Below are positions 1 to 8,439 of a stretch of 53,902 nucleotides of DNA, in pieces (position 1 is the stretch's first letter; each line of letters starts with the position of its first letter). Both the position numbers and the translations under genes were made by a program. Below the pieces are notes generated by a model. It was not told the origin of the DNA. It made no database searches and worked only from the letters and a program-made list of their open reading frames with translations. The stretch comes from an uncultured Bacteroidota bacterium. GTDB taxonomy: Bacteria > Bacteroidota > Bacteroidia > Chitinophagales > Chitinophagaceae. The stretch is taken from assembly GCA_903903635.1 (NCBI GenBank), contig CAIUZK010000247.1, positions 1 to 53,902 of the forward strand, in the 5' to 3' direction.

Positions 1-179
1 AAGTACACCATCTTACTCGTTCTATTCCATTTTTATTTCGTTGCAAAAGTCTTTAAATAATTCATTATTCGCAGATTTTACGCCTCATAAAAAAGAAATA
101 TAACTTCGCAATATGGTGGAACTTATTTCGTCAACGTTCCTTAGTGACGATGATTAAATAAAGTACACCATCTTACTCG
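1..179. repeat. 19-bp perfect direct repeat (1-19 and 161-179)
   Basis: The 19-mer aagtacaccatcttactcg occurs at 1-19 and again at 161-179, 160 bp apart. The right copy covers the stop codon and last codons of the acetyltransferase gene that ends at 173. The 141 bp between the copies carry no convincing gene. The copy at position 1 may be the tail of a paralogous or duplicated gene end lying outside the window. It is too long for an ordinary transposition target duplication. Confidence 0.85.
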
Positions 180-616
180 ATCAGTTGTTTTTCCATCAAA
201 TAATGAGGTATGCCTACTTCCACAAATTCATCTCCATATGCAGTATATCCCAGGCTTGTATAAAACCCCATAGCAACCTTTCGGGCATGAAGTATGATTT
301 TATGAATCCCGTTAAGCACACAATATTGTTCGGCAACCTGCACAAGACTACGTCCCGTTCCTTTTCCCTGCCAATCATTGGCAACAGCCATTGCCCTTAG
401 TTGTACTACACCGGTATCATAAGGATGCAATAACAGGCAACCCACTATTCTGTTTCCTGATTCTGCAATGAAAATTTCATCATCATGATCCCTGCTAAGA
501 TCTTCATTTCTTAATGATATACCCAATGGTTTACGCAAAATTTCCTCACGCAGGTCAAGTACCCCGGCGTATTTTGCTGAAGCGGATCGGATATTGGATA
601 TCTTAAGCTGATCCAT
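173..616 (-). CDS. GNAT family N-acetyltransferase
   Basis: A 147-residue single-domain GNAT protein, expected to transfer an acetyl group from acetyl-CoA to an amine; the substrate cannot be read from sequence. The acetyl-CoA loop is visible as VANDWQGKGTGRSL near residues 77-91, followed by the family's typical C-terminal AMGFYTSLGY element (about 115-124). The start ATG gives a complete N-terminal beta strand. The gene follows the vWA gene on the same strand with a 4-bp gap, so the two are probably co-transcribed. Its stop codon lies inside a 19-bp sequence repeated at the left edge of the window. Confidence 0.85.
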   Translation of the reverse strand: MDQLKISNIRSASAKYAGVLDLREEILRKPLGISLRNEDLSRDHDDEIFIAESGNRIVGCLLLHPYDTGVVQLRAMAVANDWQGKGTGRSLVQVAEQYCVLNGIHKIILHARKVAMGFYTSLGYTAYGDEFVEVGIPHYLMEKQLIE

Positions 617-620
617 ACTT

Positions 621-2606
621 TTATTTCAGTATTATTTCGGTTTCCTCATTTGGTTTGATGTGGAACTGGAGTACCTGTTCTGCAGCATAACCTACTGCAG
701 GTCCTTTTTGATAATGTACCTGATATTCACCGGGCTGTATTTGTAAATGCTGACTCTTAGGATCTTTCAGTTCAAGCGTATAAAAACCAAGGTACTTATT
801 GCCATATTGCCTGAACAGGGTTACACTCTTTATTTTTCCATCCCCAGTGAATTTTGCAAAACCCGGTTGCTCTATTGTTATAACTGTCTCACCATCAAAA
901 TCCAGATCTACATTGCGCACATCCTGAGGAAAGGTATTAATTTCAATATGATAATTGCCGGGCTCATACAATATTGCTTCAATACATTTCTGATCCTGCA
1001 CTCTGCCATGCTCCTTGGTACGTTCAGTTACTACAGCCATGAATTCCTTAACAGGCCGCTTGGGGGCATTTTCGTAAGCAAAACTGAGACTGGTACTTTT
1101 TACCGTAACCGTTACCTTGTTGTTCTTATTGGGCAACACCTGTATTCCGGTAAGCAAATAATCCGGTCTTACCGTTAAGGTCAGATCATAAACTCCGGCT
1201 GGAATTCCTGTCTGAGGATCAGGATTGCCAGTTGGATCTACAGTGCGGAAAAACTTTCTTACCGGCTTTTTTGTGGCAGGATCAAGCAGCACAACCTGGG
1301 GGCTGGTGGTATAATATTTACCCTTGCCATTGGTAAAATAAACCGACACCGTAGTTTCTTTGTCATCAGTAGTTTCTACTTTAAATTCATGCTTAGGCGC
1401 TTTCTCAGGCGCCGGTTTATCGGCCACTATCTCCACCTTCACAGGTGGCAATGCCGGTATCGGCCTGATTCTGTAAGTGTGGTCTTCAATTACAAATATT
1501 ACATTAAGACGGTTAGGCCTTGATAACTTTAATTTAGCTATTACATCAGCCTTACGGGGAGCCACAGGTGTGTCAATAATTAATTTCGGAAGCTCAAAAC
1601 CGTTGGTAACCAGGCTTTTTTTACCAGCAACAGGAGTACCTGTTATTATCAATCTGGGTTTTGAAGTGGGTAATGCTGCATATTTCACAACCGTCCGTGG
1701 TACAGGAGTATCAACTACAACCTTTGGCAACTGCATGGATGCCTTTGTTGTTTTTGCGGGTGCAGACAGTATTGTAATGGATTTCATTGACACTACCGAA
1801 AAGGGTAATGATGCAATATTATCAATAACTACTGCCCATTTTTTGGGTTCGTCCGGTTTAATGACAGGTGTATTTACTTTCAGAATACTTGGTGCATTTG
1901 CCGAAATATTCTGCATCTTCTTATATTCTTCTGAATTGATCTTTATTACAGGCCTGAAAGCCTCTACGATTACACTTACAGCCTTGGGTATGTCTTTCTC
2001 CCTGGTAACCTGCAAAAAATCACCCATACAAGCATAGGTGGTTTTCAATGAAGGGTCATTCTCCAGACTAACAATATAAGGCTTGAAGTAAACCTTGTAT
2101 TTCATCAGTTTCTTCATTACATCACAAATATCCCCGCCGCAGCTTTCGCCTCCATCGGTAATCAGAATGATACTGTAGGCATTATGATTCTCATCTACAA
2201 TATCCTTTTCTGCTGCTTCTTTTAATGCAAAACCAATGGGTGTTACACCCAACGGATGGATATCTTCAAGCCTGGCCTGCATTTGTCCCCGGTTGTCCCT
2301 ACTAAATGGCACCTCATTTCTGGTGTCATAACAATCATTTTCAGGTACAGTATGCTGATGACCGAATACGCGCAATGAAAATTCAACCTGCTTATTGACT
2401 GCATAAACACTATCCATCAGTTTGAGAATCAATTCGCGGGCAGCTTTGTACTTCTCTTTGCCACTGGCCCATGGCAAGGTCATACTCGATGATTCATCAA
2501 GCAAAATAAGCACACGCGACTGTATCAAGCCCCCTTCACTTTGGGCCTGAGTACCGTATGCGGCAAAAACACAAAAAATAAAAAGTATAAACCGCCTTAA
2601 TTTCAT
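621..2606 (-). CDS. secreted von Willebrand factor A domain protein
   Basis: Exported 661-residue protein with a signal peptide (MKLRRFILFIFCVFAAYGTQ, then AQ). The vWA domain follows at once (about 30-220), with an intact MIDAS motif D37-E-S39-S-S41, the threonine in GVTPIG and the aspartate in ILITDGGES, so metal-dependent binding is plausible. The middle (about 240-400) is low-complexity, with repeated V/IDTPV and Lys/Pro/Val-rich segments. The C-terminal third looks like beta-sandwich repeats, as in Bacteroidota surface proteins. The ATG at 2606 is preferred over the GTG four codons upstream because it begins the signal peptide. A role in surface binding or substrate sensing is only inferred. 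Confidence 0.8.
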   Translation of the reverse strand: MKLRRFILFIFCVFAAYGTQAQSEGGLIQSRVLILLDESSSMTLPWASGKEKYKAARELILKLMDSVYAVNKQVEFSLRVFGHQHTVPENDCYDTRNEVPFSRDNRGQMQARLEDIHPLGVTPIGFALKEAAEKDIVDENHNAYSIILITDGGESCGGDICDVMKKLMKYKVYFKPYIVSLENDPSLKTTYACMGDFLQVTREKDIPKAVSVIVEAFRPVIKINSEEYKKMQNISANAPSILKVNTPVIKPDEPKKWAVVIDNIASLPFSVVSMKSITILSAPAKTTKASMQLPKVVVDTPVPRTVVKYAALPTSKPRLIITGTPVAGKKSLVTNGFELPKLIIDTPVAPRKADVIAKLKLSRPNRLNVIFVIEDHTYRIRPIPALPPVKVEIVADKPAPEKAPKHEFKVETTDDKETTVSVYFTNGKGKYYTTSPQVVLLDPATKKPVRKFFRTVDPTGNPDPQTGIPAGVYDLTLTVRPDYLLTGIQVLPNKNNKVTVTVKSTSLSFAYENAPKRPVKEFMAVVTERTKEHGRVQDQKCIEAILYEPGNYHIEINTFPQDVRNVDLDFDGETVITIEQPGFAKFTGDGKIKSVTLFRQYGNKYLGFYTLELKDPKSQHLQIQPGEYQVHYQKGPAVGYAAEQVLQFHIKPNEETEIILK

Positions 2607-2852
2607 GTAATACACCAAGGTTACAAACCTACACTAAATGAATGAAATCGAAATCTAAAAAAACAAAAAAAATCTGACAAATAGGTTGTCAATAATTATT
2701 TCGATGCCGGAGATATATCATGAATACTGCCATTAGTGCTTATATTTAGACTAATAGAATGGGACTGCAATAAGCTTTGCCCGGCACATTCAGCTACGTT
2801 TAAATTAGGTTATAAAAGCTAATAGATGGGAGGTGGCGCATTAAGTAAAATA

Positions 2853-4325
2853 CTATTTCTTCACTCCGTTCAACTGGTATGTTACCATATTCCTATCTGT
2901 TTTCAGGCAGATCGCATTGTACGTTTCCTCCAGAAACTTTTTTGAGTCAGGCAAAAAAACAATCAGTTTCCCTTGAGGATTTATATTATTCCTGCTCACA
3001 TAATTAATAGGCCTGTGCTCCAGATTAAACACCAGAAAATACCAAAAAATATCCTGTTGAAACCCATCATCCAGAAAATCACAACCATCAACATTTTTAT
3101 CATGATGCAATACATCTTTTAAAAACAATTGAAAATTGTTGCGGTCTTCTGTTTGGTAAATATCTCCTTTGTCGGCAAGATCATACACAACGATTTCTTT
3201 ATAAGGGAATAAGAAAATCAGGATCAGAAAAACTACAGGAAATATGTTCCGGGTCATTACTTCACTGATAATTTTTATCTTATCCACTATCATGTAAATG
3301 GTATACAAAAACACGCTTACCAGAATTGCCAGAAAAGGATATACCGGAAGTAAATACCAGTATGCTTTTGTTTTTGCACAACTGATTATAACCAGATAAA
3401 TAAGCGCATATAAGCCGGCGAAAACAGTTATCCTCTTTAAATTACCAAGCTTACTGTATATACCGGCAAAAAACCCGGGAATCACTAATAAATACCAATA
3501 CTTTAAATGGTCATTTATCAGCAGATCAATATAAAATAATCCATCACCTCCATGATTTTCAATTACTGTACTATACCTTCCGCCAATTTCATTTTGCCAA
3601 ACCGTTTTTATGTAGCCATGATTATAATGCTCTCTAAGCAGGTAATACCCTGATACCAGTATAATAAAAGAGGCTAATCCGGTATAAAACCGCCTTTCTC
3701 TGATAATACTCCATACCACTTTTTCATAAAACGCATAGGCCACTATTGCCGGAATAAACATTAAGCCCTGAATTCCCTTGGTATATGCAGCCAGAGTAAG
3801 GAAAGCAAATGTCCAGGATAAAAAACCAGGCTTTTTCTCGTAACAGTAAAGAAAGAATGAACCAGCATAGGCCATCATGAAAAAAGTCAGCAATGAATCG
3901 TACTCACCGGTTCTGGTGCCATGTAGTATTACATAACCCTGAGTAGTAACCAAAACAAAAACTGCAATTATTCCCGGTAACGGAAGTTTAAGCTTCCTGG
4001 AAAATAAATAAAATATACATAAACATGTTCCCACAGCAGCAAGCGCTGAAGGCAGACGAATTGCCAGTTCATTGATTCCTACTATTTTAGTGAACAAAAT
4101 CTGTAACCAAACCATCAATAGGGGCTTAGTCATCCACATATCAGGCTGGCCCAGATATTCTGTAATGATCCAATTCTTACTACGTAACATTTCGGCTACG
4201 TGATTGGCCAAACGCGATTCATCCCACAATTGCATCGGAATAGCATCCAGGTTGCAAAAAAACGGGAAAAACGCTACAAGTAAACAGCCTGCATACAGTA
4301 AATAGGTTTTATTCAGCTCTTTCAT
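2853..4325 (-). CDS. ArnT/PMT-like membrane glycosyltransferase
   Basis: A 490-residue polytopic membrane protein of the ArnT/dolichyl-phosphate-mannose mannosyltransferase (GT-C) superfamily. These enzymes move a sugar from a polyprenyl-phosphate donor to lipid A, protein or another acceptor on the periplasmic side. Supporting features are the N-terminal membrane helix, the loop motif WDESRLANHVAEMLRSKNW (about 34-52) carrying the family's acidic residue, the TKPLL segment, and about ten further hydrophobic segments ending near residue 375. A short soluble C-terminal domain follows. The gene is divergent from the photolyase, with 116 bp between them. The acceptor is unknown and no lipid A genes lie nearby. 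Confidence 0.85.
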   Translation of the reverse strand: MKELNKTYLLYAGCLLVAFFPFFCNLDAIPMQLWDESRLANHVAEMLRSKNWIITEYLGQPDMWMTKPLLMVWLQILFTKIVGINELAIRLPSALAAVGTCLCIFYLFSRKLKLPLPGIIAVFVLVTTQGYVILHGTRTGEYDSLLTFFMMAYAGSFFLYCYEKKPGFLSWTFAFLTLAAYTKGIQGLMFIPAIVAYAFYEKVVWSIIRERRFYTGLASFIILVSGYYLLREHYNHGYIKTVWQNEIGGRYSTVIENHGGDGLFYIDLLINDHLKYWYLLVIPGFFAGIYSKLGNLKRITVFAGLYALIYLVIISCAKTKAYWYLLPVYPFLAILVSVFLYTIYMIVDKIKIISEVMTRNIFPVVFLILIFLFPYKEIVVYDLADKGDIYQTEDRNNFQLFLKDVLHHDKNVDGCDFLDDGFQQDIFWYFLVFNLEHRPINYVSRNNINPQGKLIVFLPDSKKFLEETYNAICLKTDRNMVTYQLNGVKK

Positions 4326-4441
4326 AAGTGATCGTTTCTTTGATCCAACATTTTGTTTGATCAGCCTATTTTGACGATGGTGATTTAGTTATAAACCAAA
4401 CCATTATAGAAGTCAACAATTAATTAATTTTAGCAAATATT

Positions 4442-5749
4442 ATGCCAGATTTTATAAATGTTTTTTGGTTTCGTCGCGACCTGCGGCTTGAAGATAATAC
4501 TGGTTTATATCAGGCGCTTCTTTCCGGAATTCCGGTAGTGCCCGTTTTTATTTTCGATACCAATATTCTGGATAGCCTCGAAAACAAAGCCGATAAAAGG
4601 GTACACTTCATCCATAATTGCATCTCCGGCCTGCAGCAGGAACTGCTCAGGTTGGGAAGCCGCCTGCATGTTTTACACTCCACGCCTGTTGAGACATTTA
4701 ATCAACTTACCGGACAATACAAAGTGGCAGCCGTTTATACCAATCACGACTACGAACCTTATGCCACAGCCCGAGATGCATCTGTAAAAGAGTTGCTAGC
4801 ACAAAAAGGGATAGCTCTTCATACTTTCAAAGACCAGGTGATCTTTGAAAAAGATGAAGTGGTAAAAGACAACAAAGAACCCTATACTGTCTACACCCCC
4901 TATAGCCGCAAGTGGAAAGAAAAGCTCAATGAATTTTACCTGAAACCATATCCCGCCAAAAAATATTCTGGCAACTTTTTTCAGCACACCGGCATACCTA
5001 TTCCATCTCTGGCCGATCTTGGATTCACCGGGGCTCTTACTGATGCACCACCAGCCAAACTTGATGAAACCATTGCCCTGCACTACGATAGCACCCGCGA
5101 CTTTCCCGCTTTAAATGGCACATCAAGGCTTGGCGTTCATTTACGGTTTGGCACTATCAGCATAAGGCAGTTGGCTACCAGGGCGTTGCAACTGAATGCT
5201 ACCTTTCTGAATGAACTGATCTGGCGGGAATTTTACCAGATGATCCTATGGCATTTTCCCTATGTGGTAAAGGGGTCGTTCAAAAAAGAATACGATAAAA
5301 TTCAATGGCGCAATAATGAGCAGGAATTCAGCCGATGGTGTGCCGGCCAAACCGGATACCCCATTGTGGATGCAGGCATGCGCCAACTCAACCAGACCGG
5401 ATACATGCACAACCGCGTGCGCATGATCGTGGCCAGTTTTCTCACCAAACACCTGCTTATAGACTGGCGTTGGGGTGAAGCTTACTTTGCCGAAAAATTA
5501 CTTGATTTCGATCTGGCTGCCAATAACGGCGGTTGGCAATGGGCAGCAGGGTGTGGCTGCGATGCGGCGCCCTACTTCCGTATTTTCAACCCCTACCTGC
5601 AAACCCAGAAGTTTGACCCCGACCTGAAGTACATAAGGCATTGGGTACCAGAATATGAACAACTTACTTACCCACAGCCAATAGTTGATCACAGCCTGGC
5701 AAGAGCGCGTTGCCTTAAGGTATATAAATCGGGATTAGAGAAAGGGTGA
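4442..5749 (+). CDS. phrB: deoxyribodipyrimidine photolyase
   Basis: A 435-residue class I photolyase/cryptochrome that would repair UV-induced pyrimidine dimers using blue light. The N-terminal Rossmann antenna domain starts with VFWFRRDLRLEDNTGL. The FAD-binding helical domain carries the family signature LIWREFYQMIL, GYMHNRVRMIVASFLTK, and DFDLAANNGGWQWAAG, then FNPYLQTQKFD. Tryptophans of the electron-transfer chain are present (WRWG, GGWQW). The length is near the usual range for the family, if slightly short. No phage-type or neighbouring repair genes share its strand. A cryptochrome rather than a repair enzyme cannot be fully excluded, but the active-site region is photolyase-like. Confidence 0.93.
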   Translation: MPDFINVFWFRRDLRLEDNTGLYQALLSGIPVVPVFIFDTNILDSLENKADKRVHFIHNCISGLQQELLRLGSRLHVLHSTPVETFNQLTGQYKVAAVYTNHDYEPYATARDASVKELLAQKGIALHTFKDQVIFEKDEVVKDNKEPYTVYTPYSRKWKEKLNEFYLKPYPAKKYSGNFFQHTGIPIPSLADLGFTGALTDAPPAKLDETIALHYDSTRDFPALNGTSRLGVHLRFGTISIRQLATRALQLNATFLNELIWREFYQMILWHFPYVVKGSFKKEYDKIQWRNNEQEFSRWCAGQTGYPIVDAGMRQLNQTGYMHNRVRMIVASFLTKHLLIDWRWGEAYFAEKLLDFDLAANNGGWQWAAGCGCDAAPYFRIFNPYLQTQKFDPDLKYIRHWVPEYEQLTYPQPIVDHSLARARCLKVYKSGLEKG

Positions 5750-5814
5750 GTACCTGATTTATAGAACTAAAAAATATCGCATTAGCACCAATCTGGAATT
5801 GCCCATAAAACGCA

Positions 5815-5964
5815 TTACATAAACAGCGACAATAAAGTTCTTAATAGCCTTGGTTTAGGCTGGGCGGTCTTTCTGGCTGGTTTTCGGGCATTGGCAATGG
5901 CCATAAATGTGAGCAGCAGTTCATGCTTTTGTTCGCGGCGAGTGGTTGTCCATCCTCTTTTCAT
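5815..5964 (-). CDS. small basic protein at the end of the Mu-like cassette
   Basis: A 49-residue Lys/Arg-rich reading frame (MKRGWTTTRREQK at its start). It is last in the minus-strand cassette, 31 bp downstream of the Gam-like gene, and is strongly basic and Pro/Ala-rich at its C-terminus. An ATG 26 codons further upstream would overlap the Gam gene, so the internal ATG at 5964 is preferred. No family is recognised. Its existence as a gene rests on position, strand and composition only. A DNA-binding accessory role would fit the context but is not shown. Confidence 0.4.
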   Translation of the reverse strand: MKRGWTTTRREQKHELLLTFMAIANARKPARKTAQPKPRLLRTLLSLFM

Positions 5965-5995
5965 TTTATGAAGATTTTCAGGTTTAGTAATTTGT

Positions 5996-6508
5996 TTAAG
6001 CTGCCTTCCCGGCCTCCAGGTAAAACAATTCTTCCTGCACAATTTCCACTCCCAATTCTATCAGCGCGGTTGCTACCTGCTCCTTATGCCGGTCGGCCAG
6101 CAAAAGGTCTTTGGCAGGCTCCTCGGTGGTTCGCACATAGGCCGGCAACCTTGACTTCAGCTCCTGCAGCACCGTATTCCAGTTGCTGCCCTTCTGTGTT
6201 TTCAGCCTGGGTGTACCCAACCTGAAACCAGCCACTCCATGCAATGTACCAATACTCCTTCTTTTTACAAAAAGTCTTTCCTTGTTATTTATACAGTAGG
6301 TTTGCACAGTCTCAAATGCCGTTTGCTTGCTTTGCGCCAGGCAGTTCAATTCATCTTCATGGGCGGTAAGCAGTTCGTTTACCTCATTTTCTATACTTCT
6401 GTTGATCTCCCCTTCTCTTTTCTCAGCTTCAGCATATCGCCTTATCGCGGTTTCAAACTGAATGGTGGTCACTTCCCTTGTTGTTTTCTTCAGATTACGT
6501 GTTTTCAT
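5996..6508 (-). CDS. gam: Mu Gam-like host-nuclease inhibitor
   Basis: A 170-residue protein resembling the bacteriophage Mu Gam family, a Ku-like protein that binds double-stranded DNA ends and shields them from exonucleases. The N-terminal half is a long charged helix (about 15-80, AIRRYAEAEKREGEINRSIE), as in Gam. The conserved turn-and-strand segment is GFRLGTPRLK (94-103), followed by W110 and AYVRTTEEPAKDLLL (123-137) and a C-terminal strand. It lies within a minus-strand set with MuB-like and DnaA-domain genes. Family assignment is by pattern, not by search. A working or domesticated role cannot be distinguished. Confidence 0.75.
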   Translation of the reverse strand: MKTRNLKKTTREVTTIQFETAIRRYAEAEKREGEINRSIENEVNELLTAHEDELNCLAQSKQTAFETVQTYCINNKERLFVKRRSIGTLHGVAGFRLGTPRLKTQKGSNWNTVLQELKSRLPAYVRTTEEPAKDLLLADRHKEQVATALIELGVEIVQEELFYLEAGKAA

Positions 6509-6579
6509 TTCTTTACATTTTATCAGGTTTTTAATCAGGGTATATTAATAGACAGCTTAAAATTTAAAAACGTCAATTA

Positions 6580-6897
6580 TCATGCCGCAATACTGCTTAA
6601 TTTTTTCAAAAGACTGTCTACCACCAGAGTTGCATACTTATCCCGGCTGGTATCCAGCATATTCCATAGCTGGTAAAATGCCATTGCTTCAGTGCCAGAC
6701 AGGGTTAAGGTGTACAATTCCTGCTGCCGTTGCAGCATTTCAGGCAGTTTATACCTCAGGTCCGTCAGGTACTCCCTGAGCAGCAACTGGTGCTCATTCA
6801 GGGGTACAAACTCTTCCAGCATTTCTTCACATATTTCCAGCAGCGCCTCTATGCGCTGATTACTGATGCGTAATCTGATACCTCTCTTTCCAGCCAT
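6580..6897 (-). CDS. hypothetical protein of the Mu-like cassette
   Basis: A 105-residue, mostly alpha-helical acidic/leucine-rich protein of unknown function. It starts MAGKRGIRLRISNQRIEALL and has heptad-like leucines in the middle (EMLEEFVPLNEHQLLLREYL). Its first 49 bases overlap the end of the DnaA-domain gene in another frame, and the Gam-like gene follows 71 bp downstream. That indicates tight, phage-style packing. No family was recognised. Confidence 0.6.
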   Translation of the reverse strand: MAGKRGIRLRISNQRIEALLEICEEMLEEFVPLNEHQLLLREYLTDLRYKLPEMLQRQQELYTLTLSGTEAMAFYQLWNMLDTSRDKYATLVVDSLLKKLSSIAA

Positions 6898-7310
6898 AGA
6901 TTTACCGAATTTAAAGCGTTATTGTATTTTGTCATAAACCTTTCGTCGCCTGTATACAACAGGTTATTTGCCCTGGCAATGCCACTTATTACCGAAGAAT
7001 GGTCCTGGCCACCAAACAATGAAGCTATCTGGCTCAAGGTCACGTTCGGAAAATGCATTCTCAGGAACAGCGCCCCTACGAACCTGAGTTCTACTATATT
7101 CCTTAGCCTTGATCTTAGTTTGTAACATCCCGGACTCATCCCGAGCGCTATGGCTATTACATCAAGCATTCGCTTTGGCCTGTTTAATGTGCTTTCGCTG
7201 TTATACAGCAACAGGTTTACCTTCATGCCTGTTTTATCTTTTATCTGTTGTTTTGCCGAGCGGGCTATGTGCCTCGCTGTACTTATTTGTCTGGCAGGTG
7301 CGTAATTCAT
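6849..7310 (-). CDS. stand-alone DnaA domain IV-like DNA-binding protein
   Basis: A 153-residue protein whose residues 72-118 resemble domain IV of the replication initiator DnaA. That domain is the helix-turn-helix that reads DnaA boxes. The signature is VTLSQIASLFGGQDHSSVISG (90-110), against the usual SLPEIGRxFGGRDHTTV. The AAA+ ATPase and N-terminal domains of DnaA are absent and the gene is not a fragment of dnaA: it has its own start, a basic N-terminus (MNYAPARQISTARHIARSAK) and a 35-residue tail. It sits 90 bp after the MuB-like gene and overlaps the next gene by 49 bp. It may target or regulate DNA at DnaA-box-like sites, but that is inference. Confidence 0.75.
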   Translation of the reverse strand: MNYAPARQISTARHIARSAKQQIKDKTGMKVNLLLYNSESTLNRPKRMLDVIAIALGMSPGCYKLRSRLRNIVELRFVGALFLRMHFPNVTLSQIASLFGGQDHSSVISGIARANNLLYTGDERFMTKYNNALNSVNLWLEREVSDYASVISA

Positions 7311-7400
7311 ATGCTTCTCTTTTAGTCATTGATCAATTTTGTTTTCTTTCAGAGCGCCACACTTATTCAGTATGGCACTCTGTATCCTTTTTTATTTTGG

Positions 7401-8252
7401 TTATGCAGCAAGCTTCAGTTGGCTGTTTGCCTGCACCAGGTCCGAAATCTTATGCAGGCTGTTATTGCAGGCATTAGTTATATACCCGACCTGGCATTCT
7501 TCGAAAATGCCGTTGGCATGGCACACCATTTCCACATCTTTCGGACCAAGGCTACTCAGGGTAATGAAGCGTCTGCCTATGCTTTTGAAGATCTCATCAT
7601 ACCCTATTTTCTTCAGCCTCACGCCTTCTATTATGCGCGTTCTCAGTTGATCATTGCCCATAATTACAATACCCGCATTGCCTGTCAGGCTATTGGCCAG
7701 CAATATCAGCAGATGCAGCACCCTGTCTTTCAGTTTATGTGCATCATCAATTATCAGCAATGGTTCTTCCTTATTGCTCATGTGATCTGCAAATTGCTTC
7801 ATTAGTTCAGGCATAGTTCCTGTGGCAGACAATCCGGCAGCGCTCATAATCATGGTCATAAACGATTTGCGGTTATACTGTTCCAGACCCGATACAAAAT
7901 AGGTATCCTCATGCTCACGGGCATACTGACTGGCAGTAAACGTCTTACCCAATCCTGCACCTATCGATATTCCGTAGGTCATGGCGTAATGCTGTGCATC
8001 ACTGAATAGTATGCGGAGCAGTAAATAGCAACTTGTATCCGCAGGTTGCCACTCTCCGCAATAAAAACCAACCTGCCTGGCCATATTGAGCCATAAACGT
8101 TCACTCAGCAATTCCCAGTTGCCGTTTTTTACAAGCGATATGGTTGAAGCGCTTATTCCTTCCAGGCTCTCTGCTGCTTCGGCCTGTGTGGTGTAGTTTC
8201 CTACATACCTTACCATCGCATCTCTTACTTGTTTCTTTTGTTCGTTTGTCAT
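7401..8252 (-). CDS. MuB-like AAA+ ATPase
   Basis: A 283-residue protein of the phage Mu B family, the ATP-dependent DNA-binding protein that picks target DNA and activates the MuA transposase. The N-terminal 60 residues form a predicted helix-turn-helix (EAAESLEGISASTISLVKNG), as in MuB. The AAA+ core has Walker A SIGAGLGKT (96-104), Walker B LLIIDD (165-170) and a sensor segment VIMGND (196-201). It is the first gene of the minus-strand cassette and is divergent from the S24 repressor. In Mu-type phages the transposase gene lies between repressor and B; here that space is only 187 non-coding bases. An AAA+ subunit of another transposon type is an alternative. Confidence 0.8.
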   Translation of the reverse strand: MTNEQKKQVRDAMVRYVGNYTTQAEAAESLEGISASTISLVKNGNWELLSERLWLNMARQVGFYCGEWQPADTSCYLLLRILFSDAQHYAMTYGISIGAGLGKTFTASQYAREHEDTYFVSGLEQYNRKSFMTMIMSAAGLSATGTMPELMKQFADHMSNKEEPLLIIDDAHKLKDRVLHLLILLANSLTGNAGIVIMGNDQLRTRIIEGVRLKKIGYDEIFKSIGRRFITLSSLGPKDVEMVCHANGIFEECQVGYITNACNNSLHKISDLVQANSQLKLAA

Positions 8253-8439
8253 ATATTTTCGTTTTAATGGTTACTGATGCTATAAATTAGTACATCTTTC
8301 CAAATTTTTTAGATTTAATTAGACAATTCAAATTAAAATTATGTAACTTTGCTAGCAACATTGATAATTACAGGACAAAGATAGTCCATTATTTTTGACT
8401 TATCCTAATTTTGTGGAAAACTTTTTTTAAATTTACATT
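8253..8439. promoter_or_regulatory. divergent control region between MuB-like gene and repressor
   Basis: A 187-bp AT-rich intergenic region. A TAATTTTG box at 8406-8413 matches the Bacteroidota -7 consensus TAnnTTTG and sits 26 bp before the repressor ATG. A second match, TAACTTTG, lies at 8344-8351 on the plus strand, and TATCTTTG lies at 8383-8376 on the minus strand. The minus-strand box is inside a small inverted repeat ggac(N7)gtcc (8373-8387), a candidate operator for the repressor. No clear -33 TTG partner was seen for these boxes, so promoter calls are tentative. Confidence 0.45.

Noticed and set aside
1-179. Target-site duplication of an insertion sequence
   Set aside because: 19 bp is unusually long for that, and the 141-bp spacer has no inverted ends or transposase.
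5923-7805. Plus-strand frames across the Mu-like cassette
   Set aside because: They overlap recognised minus-strand genes (Gam-like, DnaA-IV-like, MuB-like) and show no family features.
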